DNA from: Bryobacterales bacterium | GTDB lineage: Bacteria; Acidobacteriota; Terriglobia; Bryobacterales; Bryobacteraceae | Length of the DNA: 15,010 nt | NCBI GenBank assembly: GCA_003142355.1 | Contig: PLMF01000159.1 | Span: 16,520 to 31,529, forward strand | Direction: 5' to 3' | Part shown: positions 6,682-14,413 of the stretch, piece by piece | Numbering within the stretch: position 1 is the first letter of the stretch | Layout: every line of letters starts with the position of its first letter | Program-made: the position numbers and the translations under genes | The notes under the pieces: generated by a model | Databases searched by the model: none | The model's input: only the letters and a program-made list of their open reading frames with translations | Told to the model about the DNA's origin: nothing

Positions 6682-8100
6682 ATGAAGAGAAGCGCCGTTT
6701 ACGCCGGAGTTGCAGCCCTGGTTTGCATGTCGCTATTGGGCGGCTGCGCAAGCCGGAGGGTGAGCTATAAGCCGCCTGCGTCGCCGCAACTCGCCCAAGC
6801 CGAAAAGTGGAATACGGCCGAGGCCGGCGGAGCGGCTGCCAAGCCCGCGGACGATGCGACTCTCGCCCGCTGGTGGGCGACGTTGGAGGATCCACCCCTG
6901 ACGTCTCTCGAGGAGCGCGCCGTCAAAGCCAACCTCGACCTTCGCAAAGCGGAGACCAGGATCCGGCAGGCGCGATCCAACCGCGAGTCGGCGCGCGCGG
7001 ACCTGCTGCCCACCTATACCGCCAGCGGTTCCGCCGCCGGCAACCGTCCGAGCACGCGCACGATGGGTCAACTCGGGCAGTCCTATTCCGCCGGGTTGAA
7101 CGCGAGTTGGGAACCGGATTTCTTCAAGAAGCTCCAGGGTTCCGTCACGGCGTACGAGCGGGATATACAAGCCGCCGAGGAAGATCTTCGCAACACGCTG
7201 GTGTCGCTCACCGCCGAAGTGGCGCTGGATTACGTCGATGTTCGCTCCTACCAGGCGCAGCTCGCCGTCACCAGGGCGAACCTGGCCAAGTACGAAGACA
7301 CCTATCAAATGACGGTGGCGAAATTCGAAAGCGGCCTTACCACCGCGCTCGATGTGCAGCAGGCGCTGCAAACAGTGGAATCGACGCGCGCCGGAATTCC
7401 CAGCCTCGAAACCAGCATTCGGAAGTCCTCGAATGCGATCGCGGTGTTGCTTGACGAGAGGCCCGGCGCGATCGACGCGGAACTTGCCGAGGTGAAGCCG
7501 GTGCCGTCCATTCCCGCCGAAGTCGCGGTCGGCATTCCGGCCGACCTGGTGCGCCGCCGCCCCGATATTCGCGAGGCCGAGCGGCAGTACGCCGCGCAAT
7601 CGGCTCGCGTCGGCGTGGCGAAGGCGAACCTGTATCCGTCGTTTACGCTCTCCGGCGCATTCAATTTCGGTTCGACGAACCTCCCGAATCTGCTGACGCC
7701 GGCGGCGCTGGCCTCCAGCCTGGCCGGCTCCGTGCAACAGACGTTCTTCAACCGCAGGAGGCTGAAGGAGCAAGTGAACCTGCAAAACATCGCGCTCGAG
7801 CAGTACGAAATCTCGTACGAGAGCACGGTACTGAGCGCGATTCAGGACGTGGAAGATGCGCTGCAGGCGTTCGCCGCGGAACAGGTGCGGCGGAAGTCGC
7901 TGGCCGAAGCCGCGAAGGCCGCCGAGAACGCCGCCGATATGTCCCGCGAACTCTACCGGACGGGACTGAAGGACTTCTTGACCGTGCTCGATTCCGAGCG
8001 GTCCGTATTGAGTCTGCAAAACAGCCTGGCGCAGAGCGACGCGACTGTCACCGCCAACCTGATCCGGCTGTACAAGGCGATGGGCGGCGGGTGGAACTGA
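6682..8100 (+). CDS. TolC/NodT-family outer membrane efflux lipoprotein
   Basis: A 472-residue protein. I chose ATG 6682 over the GTG at 6664 because an AAAGG lies 8-9 bases upstream and the signal peptide then begins MKRS. Residues 1-21 are a lipoprotein signal with lipobox LLGG-C22, so the mature N-terminus is lipidated. The rest is two outer-membrane efflux (OEP) repeats: long helices such as VKANLDLRKAETRIRQAR and VGIPADLVRRRPDIREAERQ, the latter a hallmark of the NodT subfamily, and the end segment YRTGLKDFLTVLDSERSVL. The family forms a trimeric channel through the outer membrane and periplasm. NodT proteins most often pair with RND pumps, but here the next genes encode a MacA-like adaptor and a MacB-like ABC pump, so it is the exit duct of that system. 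It is the first gene of the operon, 43 bp before the adaptor. Confidence 0.94.
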   Translation: MKRSAVYAGVAALVCMSLLGGCASRRVSYKPPASPQLAQAEKWNTAEAGGAAAKPADDATLARWWATLEDPPLTSLEERAVKANLDLRKAETRIRQARSNRESARADLLPTYTASGSAAGNRPSTRTMGQLGQSYSAGLNASWEPDFFKKLQGSVTAYERDIQAAEEDLRNTLVSLTAEVALDYVDVRSYQAQLAVTRANLAKYEDTYQMTVAKFESGLTTALDVQQALQTVESTRAGIPSLETSIRKSSNAIAVLLDERPGAIDAELAEVKPVPSIPAEVAVGIPADLVRRRPDIREAERQYAAQSARVGVAKANLYPSFTLSGAFNFGSTNLPNLLTPAALASSLAGSVQQTFFNRRRLKEQVNLQNIALEQYEISYESTVLSAIQDVEDALQAFAAEQVRRKSLAEAAKAAENAADMSRELYRTGLKDFLTVLDSERSVLSLQNSLAQSDATVTANLIRLYKAMGGGWN

Positions 8101-8143
8101 TTCGACAAGGCAAGACAATGCGGAAACAAAAGGACTGAAAACC

Positions 8144-9418
8144 ATGAAGACCGAAGCGATGGAGATCAAAGAGACACTGGGCATCGCTCCCGGGAAGAAA
8201 CGCTGGTTCCGGCTGGTTCGCTGGCTGGTGTTTCTGCTGCTGGTGGGCGCGGGAATCGCTTATTGGACCGGCAAGCAGAAGACCGCGGCCGCGCAGCCGG
8301 TGGTGCGGTACCGCACCGAAGCCGCGCGGCGAGGCGATTTGACCGTGACTGTCACGGCTACGGGCCAGTTGAAACCGACGCGAACCGTGGACGTTGGCAG
8401 CGAGGTTTCCGGCATCATCGACGAGGTGCTGGTGGATTACAACGGCGCCGTGAAGGAAGGCCAGGTTCTGGCGAGGATCAACACCGAAAAACTGGACGCG
8501 CAGGTGGCGCAAGATAAGGCGCAACTCCAAAGCACCCGCGCCAAGGTCGAGGATGCGAAGGTCACGGTTGCCGAAAACGAAGTGAAATACAACCGCCTGG
8601 TGGATGCCAGCAAGCGCTCCAAGGGCCAGCTCGTTTCGCAGCAGGACGTCGATACCGCCAAAGCCGCCTACGATCGCGCCAAAGTGGCCGTAACTACCGC
8701 CCAGGCGGCCGTCACTCAGGCCGAAGCGAGCCTGAAGATGGATGAGACCAACGTGGCTAAGGCGGTGCTCAAATCGCCGGTGAACGGAGTCGTGCTGGCG
8801 CGTAACGTGGAGCCGGGCCAAACCATCGCCGCCTCGTTCTCCGTAACCACCATGTTCCAGATCGCCGAAGATCTGAAGAAGATGAAGCTGGAGGTCAACA
8901 TAGACGAGGCGGACATCGGCGAGGTGAGAGAAGGCCAGAAGGTAAACTTCACCGTGGACACCTATCCGGGGCGGCAGTTCCCAGGCAGGATCACGCAACT
9001 CCGCTTCAACTCGTCAACCACCAACAACGTCGTTACGTACCTTGCAGTGATCTCCGTTTCGAACGACGAACTGTTGCTCCGGCCGGGAATGACCGCGACC
9101 GCGGGCATCACCGTCCTCTCGCTGAAGAACGCCTTACTGGCGCCCAATCATGCGCTTCGTTTCACTCCCTCCGCCACTACCGAAACCGGGGGAGGCTTCT
9201 TTAGCAGGCTGGCGCCCAATCCCGGGTCCGGGACGAAGAAGGAGAGCGAAGCTCCGGCGGCGCTCAACAACCCCCGCTTGTGGGTCGTCCAAAACGGCAA
9301 ACCCTTTGCGATTCCGGTTACGCTCGGAGCGACCGACGGCAAGCTCACGGAAATCAAGTCCGGAAATGTGGCGCCAGGCGCGGCGCTGATTGTGGAAACG
9401 CTCAGGGACTCGAGATGA
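8144..9418 (+). CDS. MacA-like periplasmic adaptor (HlyD/membrane fusion protein)
   Basis: A 424-residue protein anchored by one N-terminal TM segment (about 22-41, WFRLVRWLVFLLLVGAGIAYW) with the rest in the periplasm. The lipoyl half-motifs are VDVGSEVSGIIDEVLVDYNGAVKEGQVLARI and the later LKSPVNGVVLARNVEPGQTI. Between them lies an alpha-helical hairpin of about 100 residues, rich in Ala, Lys, Gln and Glu, that contacts the outer-membrane channel. Beta-barrel and membrane-proximal domains follow. Near residues 340-375 there is a Gly/Ser/Pro-rich insertion that may be a flexible loop. In MacAB-TolC the adaptor couples ATP hydrolysis by MacB to opening of TolC. AAAGGA lies 9 bases before the ATG; a second ATG at 8159 is possible. 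Its TGA overlaps the ATPase start. Confidence 0.94.
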   Translation: MKTEAMEIKETLGIAPGKKRWFRLVRWLVFLLLVGAGIAYWTGKQKTAAAQPVVRYRTEAARRGDLTVTVTATGQLKPTRTVDVGSEVSGIIDEVLVDYNGAVKEGQVLARINTEKLDAQVAQDKAQLQSTRAKVEDAKVTVAENEVKYNRLVDASKRSKGQLVSQQDVDTAKAAYDRAKVAVTTAQAAVTQAEASLKMDETNVAKAVLKSPVNGVVLARNVEPGQTIAASFSVTTMFQIAEDLKKMKLEVNIDEADIGEVREGQKVNFTVDTYPGRQFPGRITQLRFNSSTTNNVVTYLAVISVSNDELLLRPGMTATAGITVLSLKNALLAPNHALRFTPSATTETGGGFFSRLAPNPGSGTKKESEAPAALNNPRLWVVQNGKPFAIPVTLGATDGKLTEIKSGNVAPGAALIVETLRDSR

Positions 9419-10197
9419 TGCCGGCGAAATCCGATCCCGGACCGGGCGGGGAGCGCCAGCCCCTGATGGAGTTCCGCAATGTAGTGAAGCAGTACGGCGC
9501 CGGCGAGGGCGCGGTGATGGCCCTGGACGGCGCCAACTTCCGCATCGACGACGGGGACTTCGTCGCCATCATGGGACCGAGCGGCTCGGGCAAGTCGACC
9601 TGCATGAACATTCTGGGATGCCTGGACACGCCCTCGGGCGGCTCCTATTTGTTTAAGGGCATCGACGTGGGGGGTCTCACGCGCAAGCAGCGTGCGCGCT
9701 TGCGGCGCTACTACCTGGGATTCGTATTCCAGGGCTTCAACCTGCTGGCGCGCACCTCGGCGCTCGAGAATGTGCAGTTGCCGTTGATCTACCGCGGCAC
9801 GAAACGCTCCGAGCGGCGGGAACGCGGGTTCCGCGCCCTGGAGATGGTGGGCCTGGCCAAATGGTGGGACCACACGTCGGCCGAACTTTCGGGCGGGCAG
9901 CAACAGCGCGTGGCCATCGCACGCGCCATGGTGTGCGAACCCGCCGTTCTGCTGGCCGACGAACCGACCGGCAACCTGGATAGCGCGCGCAGCCGGGAGA
10001 TCATGGAGCTGCTGTGCACGCTGAATCGCGAGCGAGGCCTCAGCATCGCCATGGTGACCCACGATCGGGATATGGCCAGCTATGCGAAACGCACCATTTC
10101 GTTTCGCGATGGAGTGGTTCATACGGACATGGCGAACAGTCCCGCGGCGGATGCCGGCGCCGGAAAGAAGGACCAAGCGGCGAGGAGCGATTCATGA
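9415..10197 (+). CDS. ABC transporter ATPase, MacB/LolD type
   Basis: A 260-residue ATPase beginning ATG ATG at 9415, which overlaps the adaptor stop (ATGA) and has AGGGA 6 bases upstream; longer open frame 5' of this is shadow. Walker A is GPSGSGKST (54-62), the Q-loop glutamine is Q106 in FVFQGFNLL, the signature LSGGQQQR starts at 158, Walker B ends at D182-E183 (VLLADEPTGNLD) and the switch His is H216 (VTHD). All are intact. The pattern belongs to the MacB/LolD/FtsE group, which powers mechanotransmission rather than classical transport. Here ATPase and permease are two genes, whereas E. coli MacB is one fused protein. The last 25 residues are a low-complexity Ala/Lys/Ser tail. Confidence 0.96.
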   Translation: MMPAKSDPGPGGERQPLMEFRNVVKQYGAGEGAVMALDGANFRIDDGDFVAIMGPSGSGKSTCMNILGCLDTPSGGSYLFKGIDVGGLTRKQRARLRRYYLGFVFQGFNLLARTSALENVQLPLIYRGTKRSERRERGFRALEMVGLAKWWDHTSAELSGGQQQRVAIARAMVCEPAVLLADEPTGNLDSARSREIMELLCTLNRERGLSIAMVTHDRDMASYAKRTISFRDGVVHTDMANSPAADAGAGKKDQAARSDS

Positions 10198-11405
10198 TCT
10201 GGAATGCCATCATTCTGGCGCTGGCGGCCATTCGCCGCAACGTAATGCGTTCGACGCTGACCGTGTTGGGAATCATCATCGGCGTGGCCGCGGTCATCGT
10301 CATGGTCCACCTGGGCAACGGCGCCACGGCGAGCGTGGCATCGGGAATCAACAGCCTCGGCGCGAACGTGATCATGCTGATGCCGGGCCAGCAACGCGGC
10401 CCCGGAAACGGGATGCGAGAGCAGGCCAAGCTCTTCGAAGATACCGACATCGCGGCCCTGGCCGGAGAACTGCCTGGGATTACGGCAGTGGCGCCCACCG
10501 CGTCCAAATCCATGCAGGTCATCTATGGCAATGCGAACTGGTCGAGCACAGTCTACGGCGTGGATAACGCTTACATCCAGGTGAAAAGCTGGGCTCTCGA
10601 ATCCGGCCGCGATTTCACCGCTGCCGAGATCAGCGCCGGCTCGGCCGTGTGCATCCTCGGCGCCACGGTGCGCAAGCAACTCTTCGCCGAACAGGATCCG
10701 GTAGGCAGCCAGGTGCGGCTTCAGTCGATTTCCTGCCAGGTAACAGGGTTGCTGACAGCCAAGGGACAAGGCGGCATGGGCATGGACCAGGACGATCTGG
10801 TGCTGGTTCCGCTGCGCGCTTTCCAGCGCCGCATTTCCGGAAACCGGAAGATCAATGGGGTGCAGATCGGCTTGCGGGAGGATGCCAACGCCGCGCTAGT
10901 CACGGAAGAGGTGCGTAAGTTGATGCGCCAACGCCGCGGCCTGCAGCCTGGCGACGAGGACGACTTCACCGTGATGAGCTCCGAGGAGCTTCTGAGTACG
11001 CTGACGACCACCATGCATCTGCTCACGGCGCTGCTCAGCGCCATCGCTGCAATCAGCCTGCTGGTAGGAGGCATCGGCATCATGAACATCATGCTGGTCT
11101 CAGTCACCGAGCGCACCCGCGAGATCGGCGTGCGCCTGGCCATTGGGGCTTTCGACAACGATGTCATGATTCAGTTCCTGGTGGAATCCATAGTGCTCTC
11201 TTCGCTGGGAGGAGTGATGGGCATTACCCTCGGACTCGCTGTCTCGTACCTGGGATGCCGGCTCATGGACATCGCCTTCATCCCCGATATGCAGATGTCG
11301 GCGCTGGCGTTTGTCTTCTCGGCGATGGTGGGCGTCGTGTTCGGTTTCTTTCCCGCCCGCAAGGCGGCGCGCCTCGATCCAATCGAAGCGTTAAGACACG
11401 AGTAA
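10194..11405 (+). CDS. MacB-like ABC permease with periplasmic core domain
   Basis: A 403-residue inner-membrane protein. ATG 10194 overlaps the ATPase TGA (ATGA), with GAGGAG 6 bases before it. TM1 is about 21-41 (TLTVLGIIIGVAAVIVMVHL). A periplasmic MacB core domain (about 42-270) follows, then three more TM segments in the last 130 residues. The FtsX cytoplasmic motif ERTREIGVRLAIGA follows TM2, and the C-terminus reads PARKAARLDPIEALRHE. Four TM segments and a large periplasmic domain are the standard MacB layout. With the ATPase it forms the pump, and with the adaptor and NodT channel a full tripartite exporter for macrolides, peptides or other substrates taken from the periplasm; the substrate cannot be read from the sequence. 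This is the last gene of the operon; 135 bp with no terminator-like hairpin separate it from cdaA. Confidence 0.95.
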   Translation: MIWNAIILALAAIRRNVMRSTLTVLGIIIGVAAVIVMVHLGNGATASVASGINSLGANVIMLMPGQQRGPGNGMREQAKLFEDTDIAALAGELPGITAVAPTASKSMQVIYGNANWSSTVYGVDNAYIQVKSWALESGRDFTAAEISAGSAVCILGATVRKQLFAEQDPVGSQVRLQSISCQVTGLLTAKGQGGMGMDQDDLVLVPLRAFQRRISGNRKINGVQIGLREDANAALVTEEVRKLMRQRRGLQPGDEDDFTVMSSEELLSTLTTTMHLLTALLSAIAAISLLVGGIGIMNIMLVSVTERTREIGVRLAIGAFDNDVMIQFLVESIVLSSLGGVMGITLGLAVSYLGCRLMDIAFIPDMQMSALAFVFSAMVGVVFGFFPARKAARLDPIEALRHE

Positions 11406-11540
11406 TGCCAGGCCAGGCCGCGCGAGCCGATTCTCCGCTTCCAACCCGAGTCGGAACCGGATTCCGCTGGACCGCGTGGACGGCTGCAACGTGCTCCGCT
11501 CCCCGACAACCAAGGCATTCACCGAGCGCCCTAAGTTAAG

Positions 11541-12392
11541 ATGGAGGGCTGGGCGCCCATGCCGCACATGTTCCGATTCCTGCCCGCCATGCCGAACCTG
11601 GGACTTACCGGGATCGTCGATATCGTGGTGGTCTCGGTCCTGGTCTATGAGGCCCTGATGGTGGTGCGCGGGACCCGCGCGGGCCACATTCTCATCGGTA
11701 TCTTCGTGATGGTTCTGCTGTATGCCGTGGCGCTGTGGGCCGGACTGGAGGCGCTGCGGTCGGTGCTCTCCTTCATCGTTCCTTATATCGGCCTGGCGAT
11801 TATCGTTCTGTTCCAGTCGGAGATTCGCCGCACCCTGGCGCGGATCGGGCGCAAACGGTGGCTGGGCGCGGGCTTCCACGCGCCGGAATCGGCCAACGAG
11901 ATTCTGCTCGCGGTGGAAGATCTCGCCCAGCGGAGTACCGGCGCTCTGATCGTTTTGGAGCGCGACATCGGCCTGCGCACGTTCATCGAGAGCGGAGTGC
12001 CGCTGGAAGCGCTTCTGTCGCGCGACCTGTTGCTGTCGATTTTTCAGCCCGGCGTTCCCCTGCATGACGGAGCGGTGATCGTGCAGAAGGGCCGCATCGC
12101 CGCGGCGGCGTGTTTTCTGCCCCTGACCACCAACCCCGCCCTTTCGCGGACGTTCGGCACCCGTCACCGCGCCGCCATTGGAATTACGGAGGAGACGGAC
12201 TGTCTCTCGATCGTCATTTCCGAAGAATCCGGCCTCATTTCCGTGGCCTCGTTCGGCGAGCTGAGCCAGGGGCTTTCCGTGACCGAAGTGGAGGAGCGCA
12301 TCAATCTGCATTTCGACGTGCGGCGGCCGGCGCAAGAGACTGGTCCTGAACCTGCCGACGGCCGGCCGGCCGAGAAAGCGGCCCGGTCATGA
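11541..12392 (+). CDS. cdaA: CdaA, membrane diadenylate cyclase
   Basis: A 283-residue enzyme that joins two ATP into cyclic di-AMP. Three TM segments lie in the first 92 residues (about 22-42, 47-68, 74-91), followed by the DAC domain with the catalytic D176-G177-A178 (LHDGAVIV) and R208-H209-R210 (GTRHRAAIGI), then the SEESG loop near 227-231. All key residues are kept, so activity is expected. The start could be ATG 11541, 11559 or 11568. GGAGG at 11543-11547 would serve the second, 11 bases on, while the first has no good ribosome site; I give the longest frame. It overlaps cdaR by ATGA. The residues after about 262 are a charged, Pro/Ala-rich tail. c-di-AMP controls osmolyte and potassium handling and cell-wall balance in well-studied species. 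Confidence 0.95.
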   Translation: MEGWAPMPHMFRFLPAMPNLGLTGIVDIVVVSVLVYEALMVVRGTRAGHILIGIFVMVLLYAVALWAGLEALRSVLSFIVPYIGLAIIVLFQSEIRRTLARIGRKRWLGAGFHAPESANEILLAVEDLAQRSTGALIVLERDIGLRTFIESGVPLEALLSRDLLLSIFQPGVPLHDGAVIVQKGRIAAAACFLPLTTNPALSRTFGTRHRAAIGITEETDCLSIVISEESGLISVASFGELSQGLSVTEVEERINLHFDVRRPAQETGPEPADGRPAEKAARS

Positions 12393-13072
12393 AGCAGACG
12401 TTGCAGGGGGCGTTGCAGTGGATCCTCCGGCTGGTGTTTCACAATTTCGGGTGGAAGCTGCTTTCGCTCGCCGCCGCGGTGGTGTTGTGGGCCCTGGTGG
12501 CGAGCGAGCCCGAACTGTCCACGTTCGCGACGGTGCGGCTGGAATACAGGAACCTGCCCGACGATCTCGAAATCAGCTCCGATCCCGTAGGCTCGGTGTC
12601 GCTCGAGTTGCGCGGCCCCTCCGGCGAACTGCGCGCCGCGGGAGACGGCATCCAGCCGGCGGTGGTTCTCGAGATGTCGGACGTCCGGCCCGGAGAGCGC
12701 ACGTTCACCATTGGCGCGGGCAATGTGAAACTGGCGCGCGGGGTGCGCATGGTGCGCTCCATTCCCTCGGAGGTGCGGTTCCTTTTCGAGCGGCGCACGG
12801 TCCGCTTGGTGCCGGTCGTGGTGCGCATTGCCGGCCAGGGGCAGAACGGATACACGGTGGCGCACCAGTCGGTGGCGCCCGATCGACTGGCGATCGCCGG
12901 TCCCAGCAGCCACGTGGCTCGCATCACCGCGGCCGTCACCGACCCGGTGGATCTCTCTTCCGTGGTGGGCACGTCCGAGTTCCGCGTCAATGCATTCGTG
13001 GAAGACTCCTTCGTGCGATTCCAATCTTCGCCGCAGGTCGTAGTTACTGTCACCATGAAGAAGAAAAGGTAG
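12389..13072 (+). CDS. cdaR: CdaR, YbbR-domain regulator of CdaA (short form)
   Basis: A 227-residue protein with one N-terminal membrane anchor (about 21-38, GWKLLSLAAAVVLWALVA) and an extracytoplasmic part of YbbR-type beta domains. EYRNLPDDLEI, VSLELRGPSGEL and the repeated TVRLVPVVVRIAG segment, followed by GPSSHVARI, are YbbR features; about two copies fit. Firmicute CdaR has four, so this is a short version. In Gram-positive bacteria CdaR binds CdaA and tunes c-di-AMP synthesis. Here ATG 12389 overlaps the cdaA stop (ATGA), so the two proteins are probably made in step. The end is Lys/Arg-rich (MKKKR). The glmM gene starts 3 bp after the stop. Confidence 0.9.
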   Translation: MKQTLQGALQWILRLVFHNFGWKLLSLAAAVVLWALVASEPELSTFATVRLEYRNLPDDLEISSDPVGSVSLELRGPSGELRAAGDGIQPAVVLEMSDVRPGERTFTIGAGNVKLARGVRMVRSIPSEVRFLFERRTVRLVPVVVRIAGQGQNGYTVAHQSVAPDRLAIAGPSSHVARITAAVTDPVDLSSVVGTSEFRVNAFVEDSFVRFQSSPQVVVTVTMKKKR

Positions 13073-13075
13073 GGA

Positions 13076-14407
13076 GTGGCCAAGGAACTATTCGGTACGG
13101 ATGGGATTCGCGGAGTCGCGGGGGAATATCCTCTCGATCCGGCGACCCTCTTTGCATTCGGCGCGGCGCTGGGGCGCGAGGCCATGGGTACCGGAGAGAT
13201 CCTGGTGGGCGCCGATACGCGCGAGTCCAGCCCGTGGATCGCGGAATTGGTCGCGGGCGGCCTCGAGCGGAGCGGCGCGCGAGTGCGCTATGCGGGCGTG
13301 GTCACCACTCCGGGCATCGCTTACCTGACGCGCACCGGGCCGTTTGTCGCCGGCGTGATGATCTCCGCCTCGCACAACCCCTACCAGGACAACGGCATCA
13401 AGGTTTTCACCCACAGCGGCTTCAAACTGCCGGACGCGGAAGAGCATGCCATCGAGCAGGAGATTTTCCGGCTGCGGGAACTGGGTGTCGCGCCGGCGCC
13501 GGCGATGATCGCCGTGGATGAGGGCCTGGACCGGCAGTACCTCGAGTACCTGGTCTCGACTGCCACGGTGCGCTTCGACGGAGTGACGCTGGCCATGGAT
13601 TGCGGCAACGGCGCGGCTTCCCTGCTGGGCCCGTCCCTGTTCCGGCGGCTGGGCGCCGACGTGAAAGCGCTTTTCTGCGAGCCCGACGGCCGCAACATCA
13701 ACCTGGACTGCGGCGCCCTGCACGTCGAGCGATTGCGGGACGCCGTGCTCGCGTACCGCGCCGATTTCGGTGTGGCCTTCGACGGCGACGCCGATCGAGC
13801 CATCTTCGTCGCCGCGAGCGGCAAGATCGTGGATGGCGACGCCGTGCTGCTGGCCGCGGCGCGCGCCATGAAGGCCGCCGGACATCTTCCCGGAGATACG
13901 GTGGTGTCGACGGTGATGTCGAACCTCGGCCTGGAACGGGCCCTCCAGCGCGAGCGAATCCGGATGACCCGCACGCCGGTGGGCGATAAGTACGTGCTGG
14001 AAGAAATGGTGCGGCTGGGCGCGGCCCTGGGCGGAGAGCAGTCCGGCCACGTGATTTTTCGCGAGTACTCGACCACCGGCGACGGCCTTCTCACCGCGCT
14101 GCGCTTGTTCGAGATCGCACTCCGGGCCGGCGTGGGTCTGGACGAGTTGACGGCGGACCTCGAGGTCTACCCGCAGAGGCTGGTGAACGTGCGCGTGCGG
14201 GAAAAGAAGGGGCTCACCGAGCTTCCGTCCATCGCGCGGGAGATCCGGCTGGTGGAAGAAGCTTTCGCCGGAACGGGCCGTGTCCTGGTGCGCTTCTCCG
14301 GAACCGAACCGCTGGCGCGCGTCATGGTGGAAGGGCCCGACCTGGAACAAGTGGAGCGCTTCAGCGCGCGCATCGCCGACGCCATCCGCCGCGAGATGGG
14401 CGCGTAG
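13076..14407 (+). CDS. glmM: GlmM, phosphoglucosamine mutase
   Basis: A 443-residue enzyme, normal length for the family, converting glucosamine-6-phosphate to glucosamine-1-phosphate, the step before UDP-GlcNAc for peptidoglycan and LPS. It starts at GTG 13076, with AGGT and AGGGA directly upstream and N-terminus AKELFGTDGIRG as expected. The phosphoserine loop ISASHNPYQDNGIKVF has S99 as the catalytic serine. The metal-binding DGDADR is at D236-R241, the sugar-binding GEQSGHVIF loop follows, and the phosphate-binding SGTEPLARVMVEG is near the C-terminus. It is the third gene of the cdaA-cdaR-glmM cluster, an order conserved in many phyla; in Firmicutes CdaA also contacts GlmM. The gene stops 6 bp from the convergent synthase gene. 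Confidence 0.97.
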   Translation: MAKELFGTDGIRGVAGEYPLDPATLFAFGAALGREAMGTGEILVGADTRESSPWIAELVAGGLERSGARVRYAGVVTTPGIAYLTRTGPFVAGVMISASHNPYQDNGIKVFTHSGFKLPDAEEHAIEQEIFRLRELGVAPAPAMIAVDEGLDRQYLEYLVSTATVRFDGVTLAMDCGNGAASLLGPSLFRRLGADVKALFCEPDGRNINLDCGALHVERLRDAVLAYRADFGVAFDGDADRAIFVAASGKIVDGDAVLLAAARAMKAAGHLPGDTVVSTVMSNLGLERALQRERIRMTRTPVGDKYVLEEMVRLGAALGGEQSGHVIFREYSTTGDGLLTALRLFEIALRAGVGLDELTADLEVYPQRLVNVRVREKKGLTELPSIAREIRLVEEAFAGTGRVLVRFSGTEPLARVMVEGPDLEQVERFSARIADAIRREMGA

Positions 14408-14413
14408 TTTCTC

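Noticed and set aside
6733..8184. 483-codon open frame on the - strand opposite the efflux channel gene
   Set aside because: Arg/Gly/His-rich shadow of the NodT gene with no motif; codon structure belongs to the + strand.
9148..10176. 342-codon open frame on the - strand opposite the adaptor and ATPase genes
   Set aside because: Overlaps two well-supported genes and carries no motif of its own.
11452..11466. CGGAA-CCGGA-TTCCG inverted repeat after the permease gene, as terminator
   Set aside because: Five-base arms with no U-tract; common by chance at this GC content.
11391..12335. 314-codon open frame on the - strand opposite cdaA
   Set aside because: Gln/His/Arg-rich shadow of the diadenylate cyclase gene, with no domain or signal.
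13088..14350. 420-codon open frame on the - strand opposite glmM
   Set aside because: Antisense shadow of a conserved enzyme; no recognisable domain.
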